From Paracoccaceae bacterium (GTDB taxonomy: Bacteria; Pseudomonadota; Alphaproteobacteria; Rhodobacterales; Rhodobacteraceae): DNA of 5,574 bases. The notes below the pieces were generated by a model. It worked only from the letters and a program-made list of their open reading frames with translations, had not been told where the DNA came from and ran no database searches. Each line of letters opens with the position of its first letter. The first letter of the stretch is position 1. Positions 1-5,574 of the stretch are shown piece by piece. The stretch is taken from positions 1 to 5,574 of the forward strand of contig JAOUMG010000166.1 of assembly GCA_029881635.1 (NCBI GenBank), written 5' to 3'. Made by a program: the position numbers and the translations under genes.

Positions 1-456
1 CCCGAGGATCAGTGCCATCACGGCAAGGTCCGACGCCCGGTCGACAAGCATCAGCGGTGCCGAGCGATCCATGCTCCAACCCGTTTCACGTTTAAGCCAA
101 CGCATCCGGACCAGTTCACCCAATCGCCCGGGGGTGACGATCATGGCAAAGCCACCAAAGAAATGCCGAAGGTTCTGCCCAAGGCCGGTGGTCAGACCCA
201 GTCGCCTTGCAAACAGGTGCCAGCGCAAGCCGCGAAAGAAGTAGTTCACCAGTGAAAGGGCTAACAATACGCCCATTTGCACGGCAGTAAGTTTGCCAAT
301 CTGGGACATCGTTTCTTGCCAGCCTGTCGCGGCCGCCAGACCAGCGATGCCTGCCACAAACAGCGCAAGCAGGCCAACAACAACCAGTATTTCCCGCGAC
401 CGACGGCGCGGGGCGGGTTTGGCAGTTTTACGCAAGGGTACATCAGCGGCCATCAT
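1..456 (-). CDS. Lysylphosphatidylglycerol synthase TM / flippase-like (YbhN/AglD family) membrane protein, 3' end missing
   Basis: The reading frame is open from ATG at 456 to the left edge and gives the first 152 residues; the stop lies outside the window. A basic cytoplasmic N-terminus (KTAKPAPRRRSRE, residues 10-22) precedes a hydrophobic helix at about 23-43. A second helix at about 60-77 ends in NYFFRGLRW, and a third begins near 144. The loop motif TPGRLGELVR (108-117) followed by LVDRASDL (137-144) is characteristic of the lysylphosphatidylglycerol synthase TM region family, which includes the flippase part of MprF and stand-alone YbhN/AglD-like proteins. The stand-alone type usually has about 300-350 residues and some 6-8 helices, so roughly half is visible. 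Whether a synthase domain follows, as in MprF, cannot be seen. Two ATGs are adjacent (456 and 453), preceded by a weak GGGG Shine-Dalgarno-like stretch. Family assignment is good; substrate and physiological role are unknown. Confidence 0.82.
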   Translation of the reverse strand, partial: MMAADVPLRKTAKPAPRRRSREILVVVGLLALFVAGIAGLAAATGWQETMSQIGKLTAVQMGVLLALSLVNYFFRGLRWHLFARRLGLTTGLGQNLRHFFGGFAMIVTPGRLGELVRMRWLKRETGWSMDRSAPLMLVDRASDLAVMALILG

Positions 457-488
457 TGCCCCGGTCGCTAGCAACAGATTGGGGCATG

Positions 489-518
489 AATATGAATTTG
501 TTGCGCAATTGTCGACAA
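489..518 (-). promoter_or_regulatory. Weak sigma70-like promoter candidate for the membrane protein gene
   Basis: On the minus strand TTGTCG (518-513) and CATATT (494-489) are 18 bp apart, each matching four of six consensus positions. The site lies just over 30 bp upstream of the ATG at 456. The -35 element falls inside a perfect 12-bp palindrome (508-519). Support is only by eye; the 203-bp gap after scoB makes a separate promoter plausible but not certain. Confidence 0.28.
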
Positions 519-519
519 T
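508..519. repeat. Perfect 12-bp palindrome, possible operator
   Basis: ATTGTCGACAAT reads identically on both strands. It sits 52 bp upstream of the membrane protein start and covers the putative -35 box. This position suits a repressor site, but a palindrome of this size can arise by chance and only one copy was noticed. Confidence 0.3.
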
Positions 520-616
520 GTTTGAGCAAAGAGTGGAACTGGCAAAAGCCTGATCAGACAAGGAAACAGCGGTGTTGGTTCGCATTGCCCAAGCGGGATT
601 GTTGCCGAGATTTTCC

Positions 617-648
617 AGCCGGGATGACCCACTTGCATCAGCCCGGCT
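617..648 (-). terminator. Hairpin downstream of scoB, possible weak terminator
   Basis: The arms AGCCGGG (617-623) and CCCGGCT (642-648) pair perfectly over 7 bp around an 18-nt loop. The hairpin begins 11 nt beyond the scoB stop codon. No U-run follows in the minus direction (the next bases are GGAAAATC), so it does not look like a classical intrinsic terminator. It may instead stabilise the 3' end of the scoAB message or mean nothing. The rest of the 457-659 gap holds only the promoter candidate and palindrome listed separately. Confidence 0.3.
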
Positions 649-659
649 CAAATAGGATT

Positions 660-1289
660 TCAGCCGACGATCGTTGCTTCGGTTGCGGCGCGCATTTCCG
701 CATCGCTGACGCCCTCGGCCAATTCCACGATTTTCAAGCCTCCCTCGACGACATCAAGCACGCCGAGGTTGGTGATAATCCGGTCGACGACTGCCTTGCC
801 GGTCAGCGGCAGGGTGCATTCTTTCAGCACTTTGGATTCGCCGTGTTTTGAGGTGTGATCCATCACCACGACGACACGGCCAACACCGGCGACCAGATCC
901 ATTGCGCCGCCCATCCCCTTGACCAATTTGCCGGGAATCATCCAGTTCGCCAGATCGCCATTTTCGGCAACCTCCATCGCGCCGAGAATGGCCATGGCGA
1001 TTTTGCCACCACGGATCATTGCGAAGCTTTGCGAACTGTCAAAAAAAGATGTCTGCGGCAGTTCGGTGATCGTTTGCTTGCCTGCGTTGATCAGGTCGGC
1101 ATCTTCCTCGCCTTCAATCGGGAAGGGGCCCATGCCCAGCATACCGTTTTCCGACTGCAGCGTAACCTCAATGCCTTTGGGGATATAGTTAGATACCAGC
1201 GTCGGGATACCGATCCCGAGGTTCACGTACCAACCATCCTGAAGCTCTTGCGCTGCGCGTGCAGCCATCTGATTGCGGTCCCAAGCCAT
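660..1289 (-). CDS. scoB: 3-oxoacid CoA-transferase subunit B (succinyl-CoA:acetoacetate type)
   Basis: This 209-residue protein is the catalytic beta subunit of a class I CoA-transferase. It carries the family's SENG signature at residues 46-49 (context LQSENGMLG). Glu47 should be the nucleophile that forms the glutamyl-CoA thioester. Other conserved blocks are LGIGIPTLV (24-32), the Gly-rich [10 protein letters not shown] (124-133), and [10 protein letters not shown] (144-153). The length is normal for the separate-subunit form. The ATG at 1289 is chosen because [16 protein letters not shown] is the usual N-terminus and a strong GGGGG lies 8 nt upstream. With ScoA it is expected to move CoA from succinyl-CoA to acetoacetate (EC 2.8.3.5) in the cytoplasm, feeding acetoacetyl-CoA to thiolase. 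The related 3-oxoadipate transferase (PcaJ) is the main alternative; no pca genes are visible here, but the window is short. Confidence 0.93.
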   Translation of the reverse strand: MAWDRNQMAARAAQELQDGWYVNLGIGIPTLVSNYIPKGIEVTLQSENGMLGMGPFPIEGEEDADLINAGKQTITELPQTSFFDSSQSFAMIRGGKIAMAILGAMEVAENGDLANWMIPGKLVKGMGGAMDLVAGVGRVVVVMDHTSKHGESKVLKECTLPLTGKAVVDRIITNLGVLDVVEGGLKIVELAEGVSDAEMRAATEATIVG

Positions 1290-1297
1290 ATTCGTTT

Positions 1298-1302
1298 CCC
1301 CC
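1298..1302 (-). promoter_or_regulatory. scoB ribosome binding site in the scoA-scoB junction
   Basis: A GGGGG run immediately follows the scoA TGA stop (1303-1305) and precedes the scoB ATG by 8 nt (intervening bases AAACGAAT). The whole gap is 13 bp. A ribosome ending scoA would cover this site, so translational coupling is likely and would suit production of two subunits in equal amounts. Confidence 0.7.
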
Positions 1303-1998
1303 TCAGGCCGCCCGTGTGGTGCGGTTTTCGATGCGCTTTTCGTGCTTGCCCTGTATCAGGCGGTGCACATAGATGCCCGGCAGATGAATGCCGTCGGCAT
1401 CAAGGCTGCCGAGGGGCACAATCTCTTCGACTTCGGCCACACAGATCTTGCCGCATGTCGCTGCCGGCGGGTTGAAGTTGCGCGCTGTTTTGCGAAAGAC
1501 GAGGTTGCCGGATGGATCGGCCTTCCATGCCTTCACGATAGATAAATCTGCAACAATGCCGCGTTCCAGAATATAGGTCTGTCCGTCGAAATCCTTGTGT
1601 TCCTTGCCCTCGGCTATCACCGTACCAACACCGGTCTTGGTATAAAACCCTGGAATGCCCGCGCCGCCTGCCCGCATCCTTTCGGCCAGCGTGCCTTGCG
1701 GGTTGAATTCCAGCTCCAATTCACCGGAAAGATACTGGCGCATGAATTCCGCGTTTTCGCCAACATAGGACGAAATCATCTTTTTGACCTGACGTGTTGC
1801 CAGCAGAACGCCCAGACCGAACCCATCAACACCGGCATTGTTGGATGCGACAGTGATGTTCTTGGTGCCAGCTTCCTTGATGGCATCGATCAAAAGCTCT
1901 GGAATGCCGCACAGGCCAAACCCACCGGCCGCAATCAACATCCCGTCGAACAAAACACCGTCAAGCGCTTCTGCGGCGCTGCCATACACTTTCTTCAT
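1303..1998 (-). CDS. scoA: 3-oxoacid CoA-transferase subunit A (succinyl-CoA:acetoacetate type)
   Basis: This 231-residue protein is the alpha subunit of the same class I CoA-transferase. The family signature lies at residues 18-33 ([16 protein letters not shown]), containing the oxyanion-hole-type GGF-x3-GxP motif. Further conserved blocks are ASNNAG (51-56), [16 protein letters not shown] (111-126), [10 protein letters not shown] (172-181) and the C-terminal [12 protein letters not shown] (205-216), followed by KRIENRTTR. This C-terminus is the form seen in succinyl-CoA:3-ketoacid transferases, which favours ScoA over PcaI or AtoD; that substrate call rests on recalled family resemblance. 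The ATG at 1998 is preceded by GGGGAGAG at a suitable distance. The gene starts 97 bp after the topA stop, with a TTGACA element in the gap, so scoAB probably has its own promoter. Confidence 0.93.
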   Translation of the reverse strand: MKKVYGSAAEALDGVLFDGMLIAAGGFGLCGIPELLIDAIKEAGTKNITVASNNAGVDGFGLGVLLATRQVKKMISSYVGENAEFMRQYLSGELELEFNPQGTLAERMRAGGAGIPGFYTKTGVGTVIAEGKEHKDFDGQTYILERGIVADLSIVKAWKADPSGNLVFRKTARNFNPPAATCGKICVAEVEEIVPLGSLDADGIHLPGIYVHRLIQGKHEKRIENRTTRAA

Positions 1999-2002
1999 CG
2001 GT

Positions 2003-2010
2003 CTCTCCCC
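2003..2010 (-). promoter_or_regulatory. scoA ribosome binding site
   Basis: GGGGAGAG on the minus strand ends 4 nt before the scoA ATG, with its GGAG core about 6 nt away. It is a good match to the anti-Shine-Dalgarno sequence and supports the start at 1998. Confidence 0.65.
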
Positions 2011-2027
2011 GAAAATTCTTGGCCCAA

Positions 2028-2056
2028 GTTGTGGCTCGCGGCTGCGGGCGTGTCAA
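2028..2056 (-). promoter_or_regulatory. Putative sigma70 promoter of scoAB
   Basis: A perfect TTGACA (2056-2051) is followed after 17 bp by CACAAC (2033-2028), which matches the -10 consensus at only three positions. Alphaproteobacterial housekeeping promoters often keep a strong -35 box and a loose -10 box. The implied transcript would start near 2021, giving a leader of roughly 20 nt that still contains the ribosome binding site. Confidence 0.42.
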
Positions 2057-2083
2057 TTGCCGCAGTGCAGCGTCAGGGCAATT
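2055..2083. repeat. Inverted repeat in the topA-scoA gap
   Basis: The arms AATTGCC (2055-2061) and GGCAATT (2077-2083) are perfect 7-bp complements separated by 15 nt. The repeat begins 12 nt past the topA stop and its inner arm touches the putative scoAB -35 box at 2051-2056. No U-run follows on either strand, so a regulator-binding dyad or mRNA 3'-end hairpin is as likely as a terminator. Confidence 0.35.
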
Positions 2084-2095
2084 TCATCACGGCGG

Positions 2096-4714
2096 CTACT
2101 TGCTAGCCACCTTTGCCTTCGGCTTGGCAGTTCCTTTGGCCTTGGGTTTGGCCGCGACCTTGGCCTTCGGTTTGGCTTTGGCAGGCGCTTTTTTCCTTGG
2201 GGCCGCCTTTGTCTTGCGGCCTGTACCTTTGCCACCCTTTGCGATCTTTTCGGCAACGAGCGTCAGCGCCTGATCAAGCGTTATGGCCTCTGGCACAAGG
2301 TCCTTTGGCAGTGTCGCGTTGATCTTGCCCCATTTGATATAGGGCCCATAGCGTCCGGACATGACGTTCACCGGACCACCTTCTGTGGGATGTTCGCCCA
2401 ATTCCTTCAGCGGCGCGGCTGTTGCGCCACCTCTTCCACGTGACGCCTTTTGCGCCAGAACTTCCACGGCACGATTCATACCGATGGTAAAAACCTCATC
2501 AACTTCCGGCAGGTTGGCATAAACGCGGTCATGTTTGACATAGGGGCCATAGCGCCCGATCCCGGCTTCGACCATTACGCCATCCTCCGGATGAGGTCCG
2601 ATCTGACGGGGCAGGTCCAGCAGGGTGATTGCACGTGAAAGGTCTATGCTTTCGGGGGCCCATCCCTTGGGCAGGCTGGCCCTTGGCGGTTTTGGCATTT
2701 CTTCCGTCGCATCGCCACGCTGGACATAGGGGCCAAAGCGCCCGGCGCGCAGCGTGATAGGTTCGCCGTTTTCGTCTTTGCCCAGCAGTTTCCCATCGCC
2801 GTTAAGGCCGTTATCGCCGCCGTCGCCATAGGCGGAAAGCGATCTGGTAAACCGGCATTCAGGGTAATTCGCGCAGCCAATGAAAGCTCCGCCTGACCGC
2901 GCGGTTTTCAGATTCAACCGTCCTTCACCGCAGGTTGGGCAGATCCGGGGATCTGTTCCGTCAGCCCTGGGCGGGTAAAGATGAGGGGCAAGAAATTCGT
3001 CGATCTTTTCCAGCACCTCGCCAATTCTCAGATCGGCAGTTTCCGCAATCGCCGCAGAAAAATCGCGCCAGAAACGCGCCAGAACGTCTTTGTAGTTCCG
3101 GTCGCCCGCGGAAATGTCATCCAGTTCCGCCTCCAGATCGGCGGTAAAATCGTATTCGACATATTTGCGGAAGAAATTCGTCAGGAATGCCGTGACGAGC
3201 CGCCCTTTGTCTTCCGGGATCAGGCGGTTCTTGTCCTTGCGAACATAATCACGGTCCTGAATTGTTGTGACGACAGAGGCATAGGTGGAGGGGCGGCCAA
3301 TGCCCAGTTCTTCCATCCGCTTGACCAGCGTTGCCTCGGTGTAGCGCGGTGGAGGTTGGGTGAAATGCTGATCAGGCGAGATTTCGCGCTTTTCCGCAGG
3401 CTCCCCTTGCATGATTTGCGGCAAGCGGGCGCTATCCTCTTCGCCATCATCGTCACGGCCTTCGTCATAAACCTTGAGAAATCCGTCAAACAACATGACC
3501 TGGCCGGTGGCCCGCAATTCGACCTGGCCATCCTTGCTGCCCACATCGACTGTCGTGCGTTCCAATCGGGCAGCGGCCATCTGGCTGGCGAGCGTACGCT
3601 TCCAGATCAGGTCATAGAGTTTCCTGGGCTCCGAATCCGTCCCCAGCAGTTTGTCTGCGGAAACGCTCATGTCCGTCGGGCGTATACATTCATGTGCTTC
3701 TTGGGCGTTCTTGGCCTTGTTTTTGTAAATGCGCGGGCTGTCAGGAACATAATCGGCGCCAAAGCGCTTTTTGATTTCGTCGCGGGCGGCCGATACGGCC
3801 TCCGGGGCCATATCGATACCGTCGGTCCGCATATAGGTGATATAGCCCGCCTCATACAGTCGCTGCGCTGCCGACATGCAGGCCTTTGCGCCCATGCCGA
3901 ATTTGCGGCTGGCCTCTTGTTGCAGGGTCGAGGTCATGAACGGCGCATAGGGGTTGCGTGCCGCTGGCTTGGCTTCCACCGATTTGACGCTCAGATCGCG
4001 TGAAGTGATGGCCTGAACTGCCAGTTCGGCGGCCGTTTCGTTGGCAATATCGAATTTATCGAGTTTTTGACCGCCCAGAACTGTCAGGCGGGCCGAGAAT
4101 TCCTGGCCGCGTGGTGTCGCGAGAACCGCAGTAATCGTCCAATATTCACGGGCCTGAAAGGCTTCGATCTCCATTTCACGTTCGACGATCAGGCGCAGGC
4201 AGACCGATTGAACGCGCCCCGCCGACTTGGCACCGGGCAGTTTGCGCCAGAGAACGGGTGAAAGGTTGAAGCCGACAAGATAGTCGAGCGCGCGTCGGGC
4301 CAGATAGGCCTCGACCAGTTCCATATCGACATCGCGCGGGTTTGCCATCGCCTCGGTCACTGCCGATTTGGTGATGGCGTTGAAGGTAACGCGGCGGACG
4401 GTTTTGCCCTTCTTGATGGATGAGGCAAGGGCTTCTTGCAGGTGCCACGAAATCGCCTCGCCCTCACGATCGGGGTCGGTGGCGAGGATCAGTGTGTCGT
4501 GTGATTTCAGCGCTTCGGTGATGGCGCGAATGTGTTTCTTGCTATCGCTTGCCACCTCCCATTTCATGCCGAATCCGTCATCTGTGTCGACGGAACCATC
4601 CTTTGGCGGCAGGTCGCGGACATGTCCGTAAGAGGCGAGGACCGTATAATCTGATCCGAGATATTTGTTTATTGTCTTGGCCTTGGCGGGAGATTCTACA
4701 ACGACAACGGCCAT
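2096..4714 (-). CDS. topA: DNA topoisomerase I (type IA)
   Basis: This 872-residue cytoplasmic enzyme relaxes negative supercoils by cutting one strand and passing the other through. The N-terminal TOPRIM domain has Glu7 in VVESPAKAKTI, GHVRDLP (30-36), and the metal-binding DPDREGEA with Asp80, Asp82 and Glu84. KSAGRVQS (163-170) belongs to the core. The catalytic tyrosine is Tyr294 in YITYMRTD (291-298), matching E. coli Tyr319, with Arg296 beside it and AQEAHECIRPTD (337-348) following. GIGRPSTYASVV (471-482) completes the core. A Cys4 zinc finger uses Cys592, Cys595, Cys614 and Cys620. Three C-terminal repeats centre on GRFGPYV (658-664), GRYGPYV (720-726) and GRYGPYI (787-793). From about 828 the tail is Lys/Ala/Pro-rich and probably disordered. 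All key catalytic residues are present. The ATG at 4714 follows AAGAGGAA at good spacing and gives the standard N-terminus. The gene lies downstream of dprA but probably has its own promoter. Confidence 0.98.
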   Translation of the reverse strand: MAVVVVESPAKAKTINKYLGSDYTVLASYGHVRDLPPKDGSVDTDDGFGMKWEVASDSKKHIRAITEALKSHDTLILATDPDREGEAISWHLQEALASSIKKGKTVRRVTFNAITKSAVTEAMANPRDVDMELVEAYLARRALDYLVGFNLSPVLWRKLPGAKSAGRVQSVCLRLIVEREMEIEAFQAREYWTITAVLATPRGQEFSARLTVLGGQKLDKFDIANETAAELAVQAITSRDLSVKSVEAKPAARNPYAPFMTSTLQQEASRKFGMGAKACMSAAQRLYEAGYITYMRTDGIDMAPEAVSAARDEIKKRFGADYVPDSPRIYKNKAKNAQEAHECIRPTDMSVSADKLLGTDSEPRKLYDLIWKRTLASQMAAARLERTTVDVGSKDGQVELRATGQVMLFDGFLKVYDEGRDDDGEEDSARLPQIMQGEPAEKREISPDQHFTQPPPRYTEATLVKRMEELGIGRPSTYASVVTTIQDRDYVRKDKNRLIPEDKGRLVTAFLTNFFRKYVEYDFTADLEAELDDISAGDRNYKDVLARFWRDFSAAIAETADLRIGEVLEKIDEFLAPHLYPPRADGTDPRICPTCGEGRLNLKTARSGGAFIGCANYPECRFTRSLSAYGDGGDNGLNGDGKLLGKDENGEPITLRAGRFGPYVQRGDATEEMPKPPRASLPKGWAPESIDLSRAITLLDLPRQIGPHPEDGVMVEAGIGRYGPYVKHDRVYANLPEVDEVFTIGMNRAVEVLAQKASRGRGGATAAPLKELGEHPTEGGPVNVMSGRYGPYIKWGKINATLPKDLVPEAITLDQALTLVAEKIAKGGKGTGRKTKAAPRKKAPAKAKPKAKVAAKPKAKGTAKPKAKVASK
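2111..2176 (-). repeat. 24-bp tandem repeat coding the basic TopA tail
   Basis: The TopA tail repeats AKPKAK exactly every eight residues: 847-852, 855-860 and 863-868, separated by VA and GT. At the DNA level this is about three copies of a diverged 24-bp unit, with synonymous differences such as ggc/ggg/ggt in the proline codon position. The unit likely arose by slippage or unequal exchange. The block is strongly positive and resembles the basic tails of histone H1-like proteins, which suggests extra DNA or RNA contact. Confidence 0.8.
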
Positions 4715-4717
4715 GTG

Positions 4718-4725
4718 TTCCTCTT
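4718..4725 (-). promoter_or_regulatory. topA ribosome binding site
   Basis: AAGAGGAA on the minus strand lies 3 nt before the topA ATG, with its AGAGG core about 5 nt away. It is a strong Shine-Dalgarno match and supports the start at 4714. Confidence 0.7.
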
Positions 4726-4753
4726 GAAAATTCAGTCTTCACTCTGGGCGCGG

Positions 4754-4783
4754 AACATGTGGGGCAAGGGAAGGGAATGTCAA
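4754..4783 (-). promoter_or_regulatory. Putative sigma70 promoter of topA
   Basis: A perfect TTGACA (4783-4778) is followed after 18 bp by CATGTT (4759-4754), matching the -10 consensus at three positions. Transcription would begin near 4747, leaving a leader of about 33 nt that contains the ribosome binding site. The 227-bp gap after dprA supports independent transcription. The -10 box is weak and the call is by eye. Confidence 0.45.
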
Positions 4784-4901
4784 TGCGCCGAGATCGGATG
4801 CCGAAATCTGCCCCCGGAATGGTTGGTTTCAGGTGCCCAAGGGGCGGTCAATATCGGCGGAAATCTTCCGGCAATTCGAACCTGAAGCCAGCGGGCCCCA
4901 A

Positions 4902-4918
4902 CAGATCAGCGCGATCTG
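4902..4918 (-). terminator. Short hairpin after dprA, possible weak terminator
   Basis: CAGATC (4902-4907) and GATCTG (4913-4918) pair perfectly over 6 bp around a 5-nt loop, 23 nt past the dprA stop. The bases after it in the minus direction are TTGGGGCC, not a U-run. It is therefore at best a weak terminator or a 3'-end stabilising hairpin. The remaining gap (4784-4901) shows a 5-bp-arm dyad at 4858-4870 and nothing else recognisable. Confidence 0.25.
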
Positions 4919-4941
4919 GTTATTGCAAAGAAATGGCCAGT

Positions 4942-5574
4942 TCAGTTGATACGAGACAATAGCCCGCCTGCGTGCCGGGTGATCCTGCCTTCGAGTTCAA
5001 GGGTCAAAATCTCCGGGGCGATCGATGCGGGCGGCAGCGCCAGATCGCGGATCAGTTGGTCTTCTGCCAGAGGGCTGGGGCCGAGCCGGTCGAGGATCTG
5101 GTCATGCAGGGCAGCCATTTCGCGCAGCCCCCGAGGTTGATTTTCCGATGGCGGCCTTGGAACATCGATGGAATTGTTGGCCGGCGTGCCCGGATGAATT
5201 TGGTCTGTGGGCGTTGCGCCTAGGTCTTTGGGTGGCGCAGCAAGGTTCATAACTTCCAGCACATCATCGACGCTGCGGACCAAAGTCGCCCCGTCGCGGA
5301 TCAGCATGTTGCAGCCGCTGGCGCGCCCGTCGAAGGGGTGGCCGGGCACCGCCAACACGTCGCGGCCCTGCTCAAGCGCGCATCGGGCGGTGATCAGGCT
5401 GCCGGATCGGGTGGCCGCTTCGACGACGATGACAGATTTCGACAGACCCGAGATGATCCGGTTGCGCAGGGGAAAGTGGCGGGCCTGCGGTTCAAGGCCG
5501 CAGGCTTGTTCTGAGATCCGCAAACCCTTTTGACCGATTTCTTCGGCTAACCTTTTGTTTTTAACAGGATAGAT
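4942..5574 (-). CDS. dprA: DNA-processing protein DprA (Smf), 5' end missing
   Basis: The frame is open from the right edge to TGA at 4942 and gives the C-terminal 210 residues. DprA binds single-stranded DNA taken up during natural transformation and loads RecA. In this fragment IYPVKNKRLAEEI (1-13) and the strongly diagnostic FPLRNRIISGLS (34-45) belong to the Rossmann-like domain. VVEAATRSGSLITARCALEQGR (50-71), AVPGHPFDGRASGCNMLI (75-92) and DGATLV (94-99) complete it. A proline- and polar-rich linker (about 112-150) joins a winged helix at about 155-209 (ILDRLGPSPLAEDQLIRDL and EGRITRHAGGLLSRI). Full-length family members with this domain have about 360-390 residues, so nearly half is absent. 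A TTG codon at 5523 is not the start because conserved sequence continues upstream to the window edge. The family is widespread in species not known to be transformable, so competence is not implied. Confidence 0.96.
   Translation of the reverse strand: MYPVKNKRLAEEIGQKGLRISEQACGLEPQARHFPLRNRIISGLSKSVIVVEAATRSGSLITARCALEQGRDVLAVPGHPFDGRASGCNMLIRDGATLVRSVDDVLEVMNLAAPPKDLGATPTDQIHPGTPANNSIDVPRPPSENQPRGLREMAALHDQILDRLGPSPLAEDQLIRDLALPPASIAPEILTLELEGRITRHAGGLLSRIN

Noticed and set aside
261..443. Minus-strand 60-codon frame inside the membrane protein gene
   Set aside because: It overlaps in another frame the sequence that encodes the clear LPG synthase TM family protein.
456..1475. Plus-strand open frames opposite scoB and across the 457-659 gap
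   Set aside because: Composition is rich in His, Cys and Arg without any family motif, and most of the length mirrors scoB codons.
1597..2443. Plus-strand open frames of 169 and 201 codons across scoA, the gap and the topA tail
   Set aside because: They are antisense to scoA and topA. The hydrophobic Gly/Ala/Leu/Phe-rich runs that look like membrane helices are merely the complement of the Lys/Ala/Pro repeat.
2981..4003. A 340-codon plus-strand open frame opposite topA
   Set aside because: It lies wholly antisense to unmistakable topA coding sequence, has no recognisable motif, and is explained by low stop frequency opposite GC-rich codons.
5521..5523. TTG as the start codon of dprA
   Set aside because: Conserved DprA residues (IYPVKNKRLAEEIGQKG) continue in frame upstream to the window edge, so the true start lies outside.
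4942..5533. Plus-strand frames of 64-108 codons opposite dprA
   Set aside because: They are antisense shadows of dprA with no motif or plausible ribosome binding site.
1..5574. Mobile element, CRISPR array, tRNA/rRNA, toxin-antitoxin or defence system
   Set aside because: No direct-repeat array, terminal inverted repeats, cloverleaf or transposase motif was seen; every substantial frame is accounted for by five housekeeping or metabolic genes.

Overview
The window is an ordinary stretch of a bacterial chromosome, most likely from an alphaproteobacterium of the Rhodobacterales (roseobacter-like). The grounds are protein family resemblance: an 872-residue TopA with one obvious Cys4 zinc finger, C-terminal GRYGPY repeats and a Lys/Ala/Pro tail; a DprA with a C-terminal winged helix directly upstream of topA; and ScoA/ScoB in separate subunits. 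The DNA is moderately GC-rich. No database search was possible, so the taxonomic placement is inference.

All five protein-coding genes lie on the minus strand, so transcription runs from the high-coordinate end to the low. In that order they are: the 3' part of dprA (5574 to 4942, its start beyond the right edge); a 227-bp gap with a likely topA promoter; topA (4714 to 2096); a 97-bp gap with a likely scoAB promoter; scoA (1998 to 1303) and scoB (1289 to 660), separated by 13 bp and surely co-transcribed; a 203-bp gap with one hairpin and a weak promoter candidate; and the 5' part of a gene for a multi-pass membrane protein of the lysylphosphatidylglycerol synthase TM / YbhN-AglD family (456 to 1, its end beyond the left edge).

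Functionally there are three unrelated blocks. DprA and TopA handle DNA: DprA loads RecA on incoming single strands during transformation, and TopA relaxes negative supercoils. ScoA and ScoB form one enzyme, a class I CoA-transferase that most likely activates acetoacetate with succinyl-CoA, linking ketone body or polyhydroxybutyrate breakdown to the TCA cycle. The membrane protein probably has an envelope lipid role that cannot be specified from this fragment.

I found no mobile element, CRISPR array, tRNA or rRNA, and no convincing undescribed system. The points most worth a second look are modest: the 8-residue repeat in the basic TopA tail, an inverted repeat overlapping the putative scoAB -35 box, and a perfect 12-bp palindrome upstream of the membrane protein gene.
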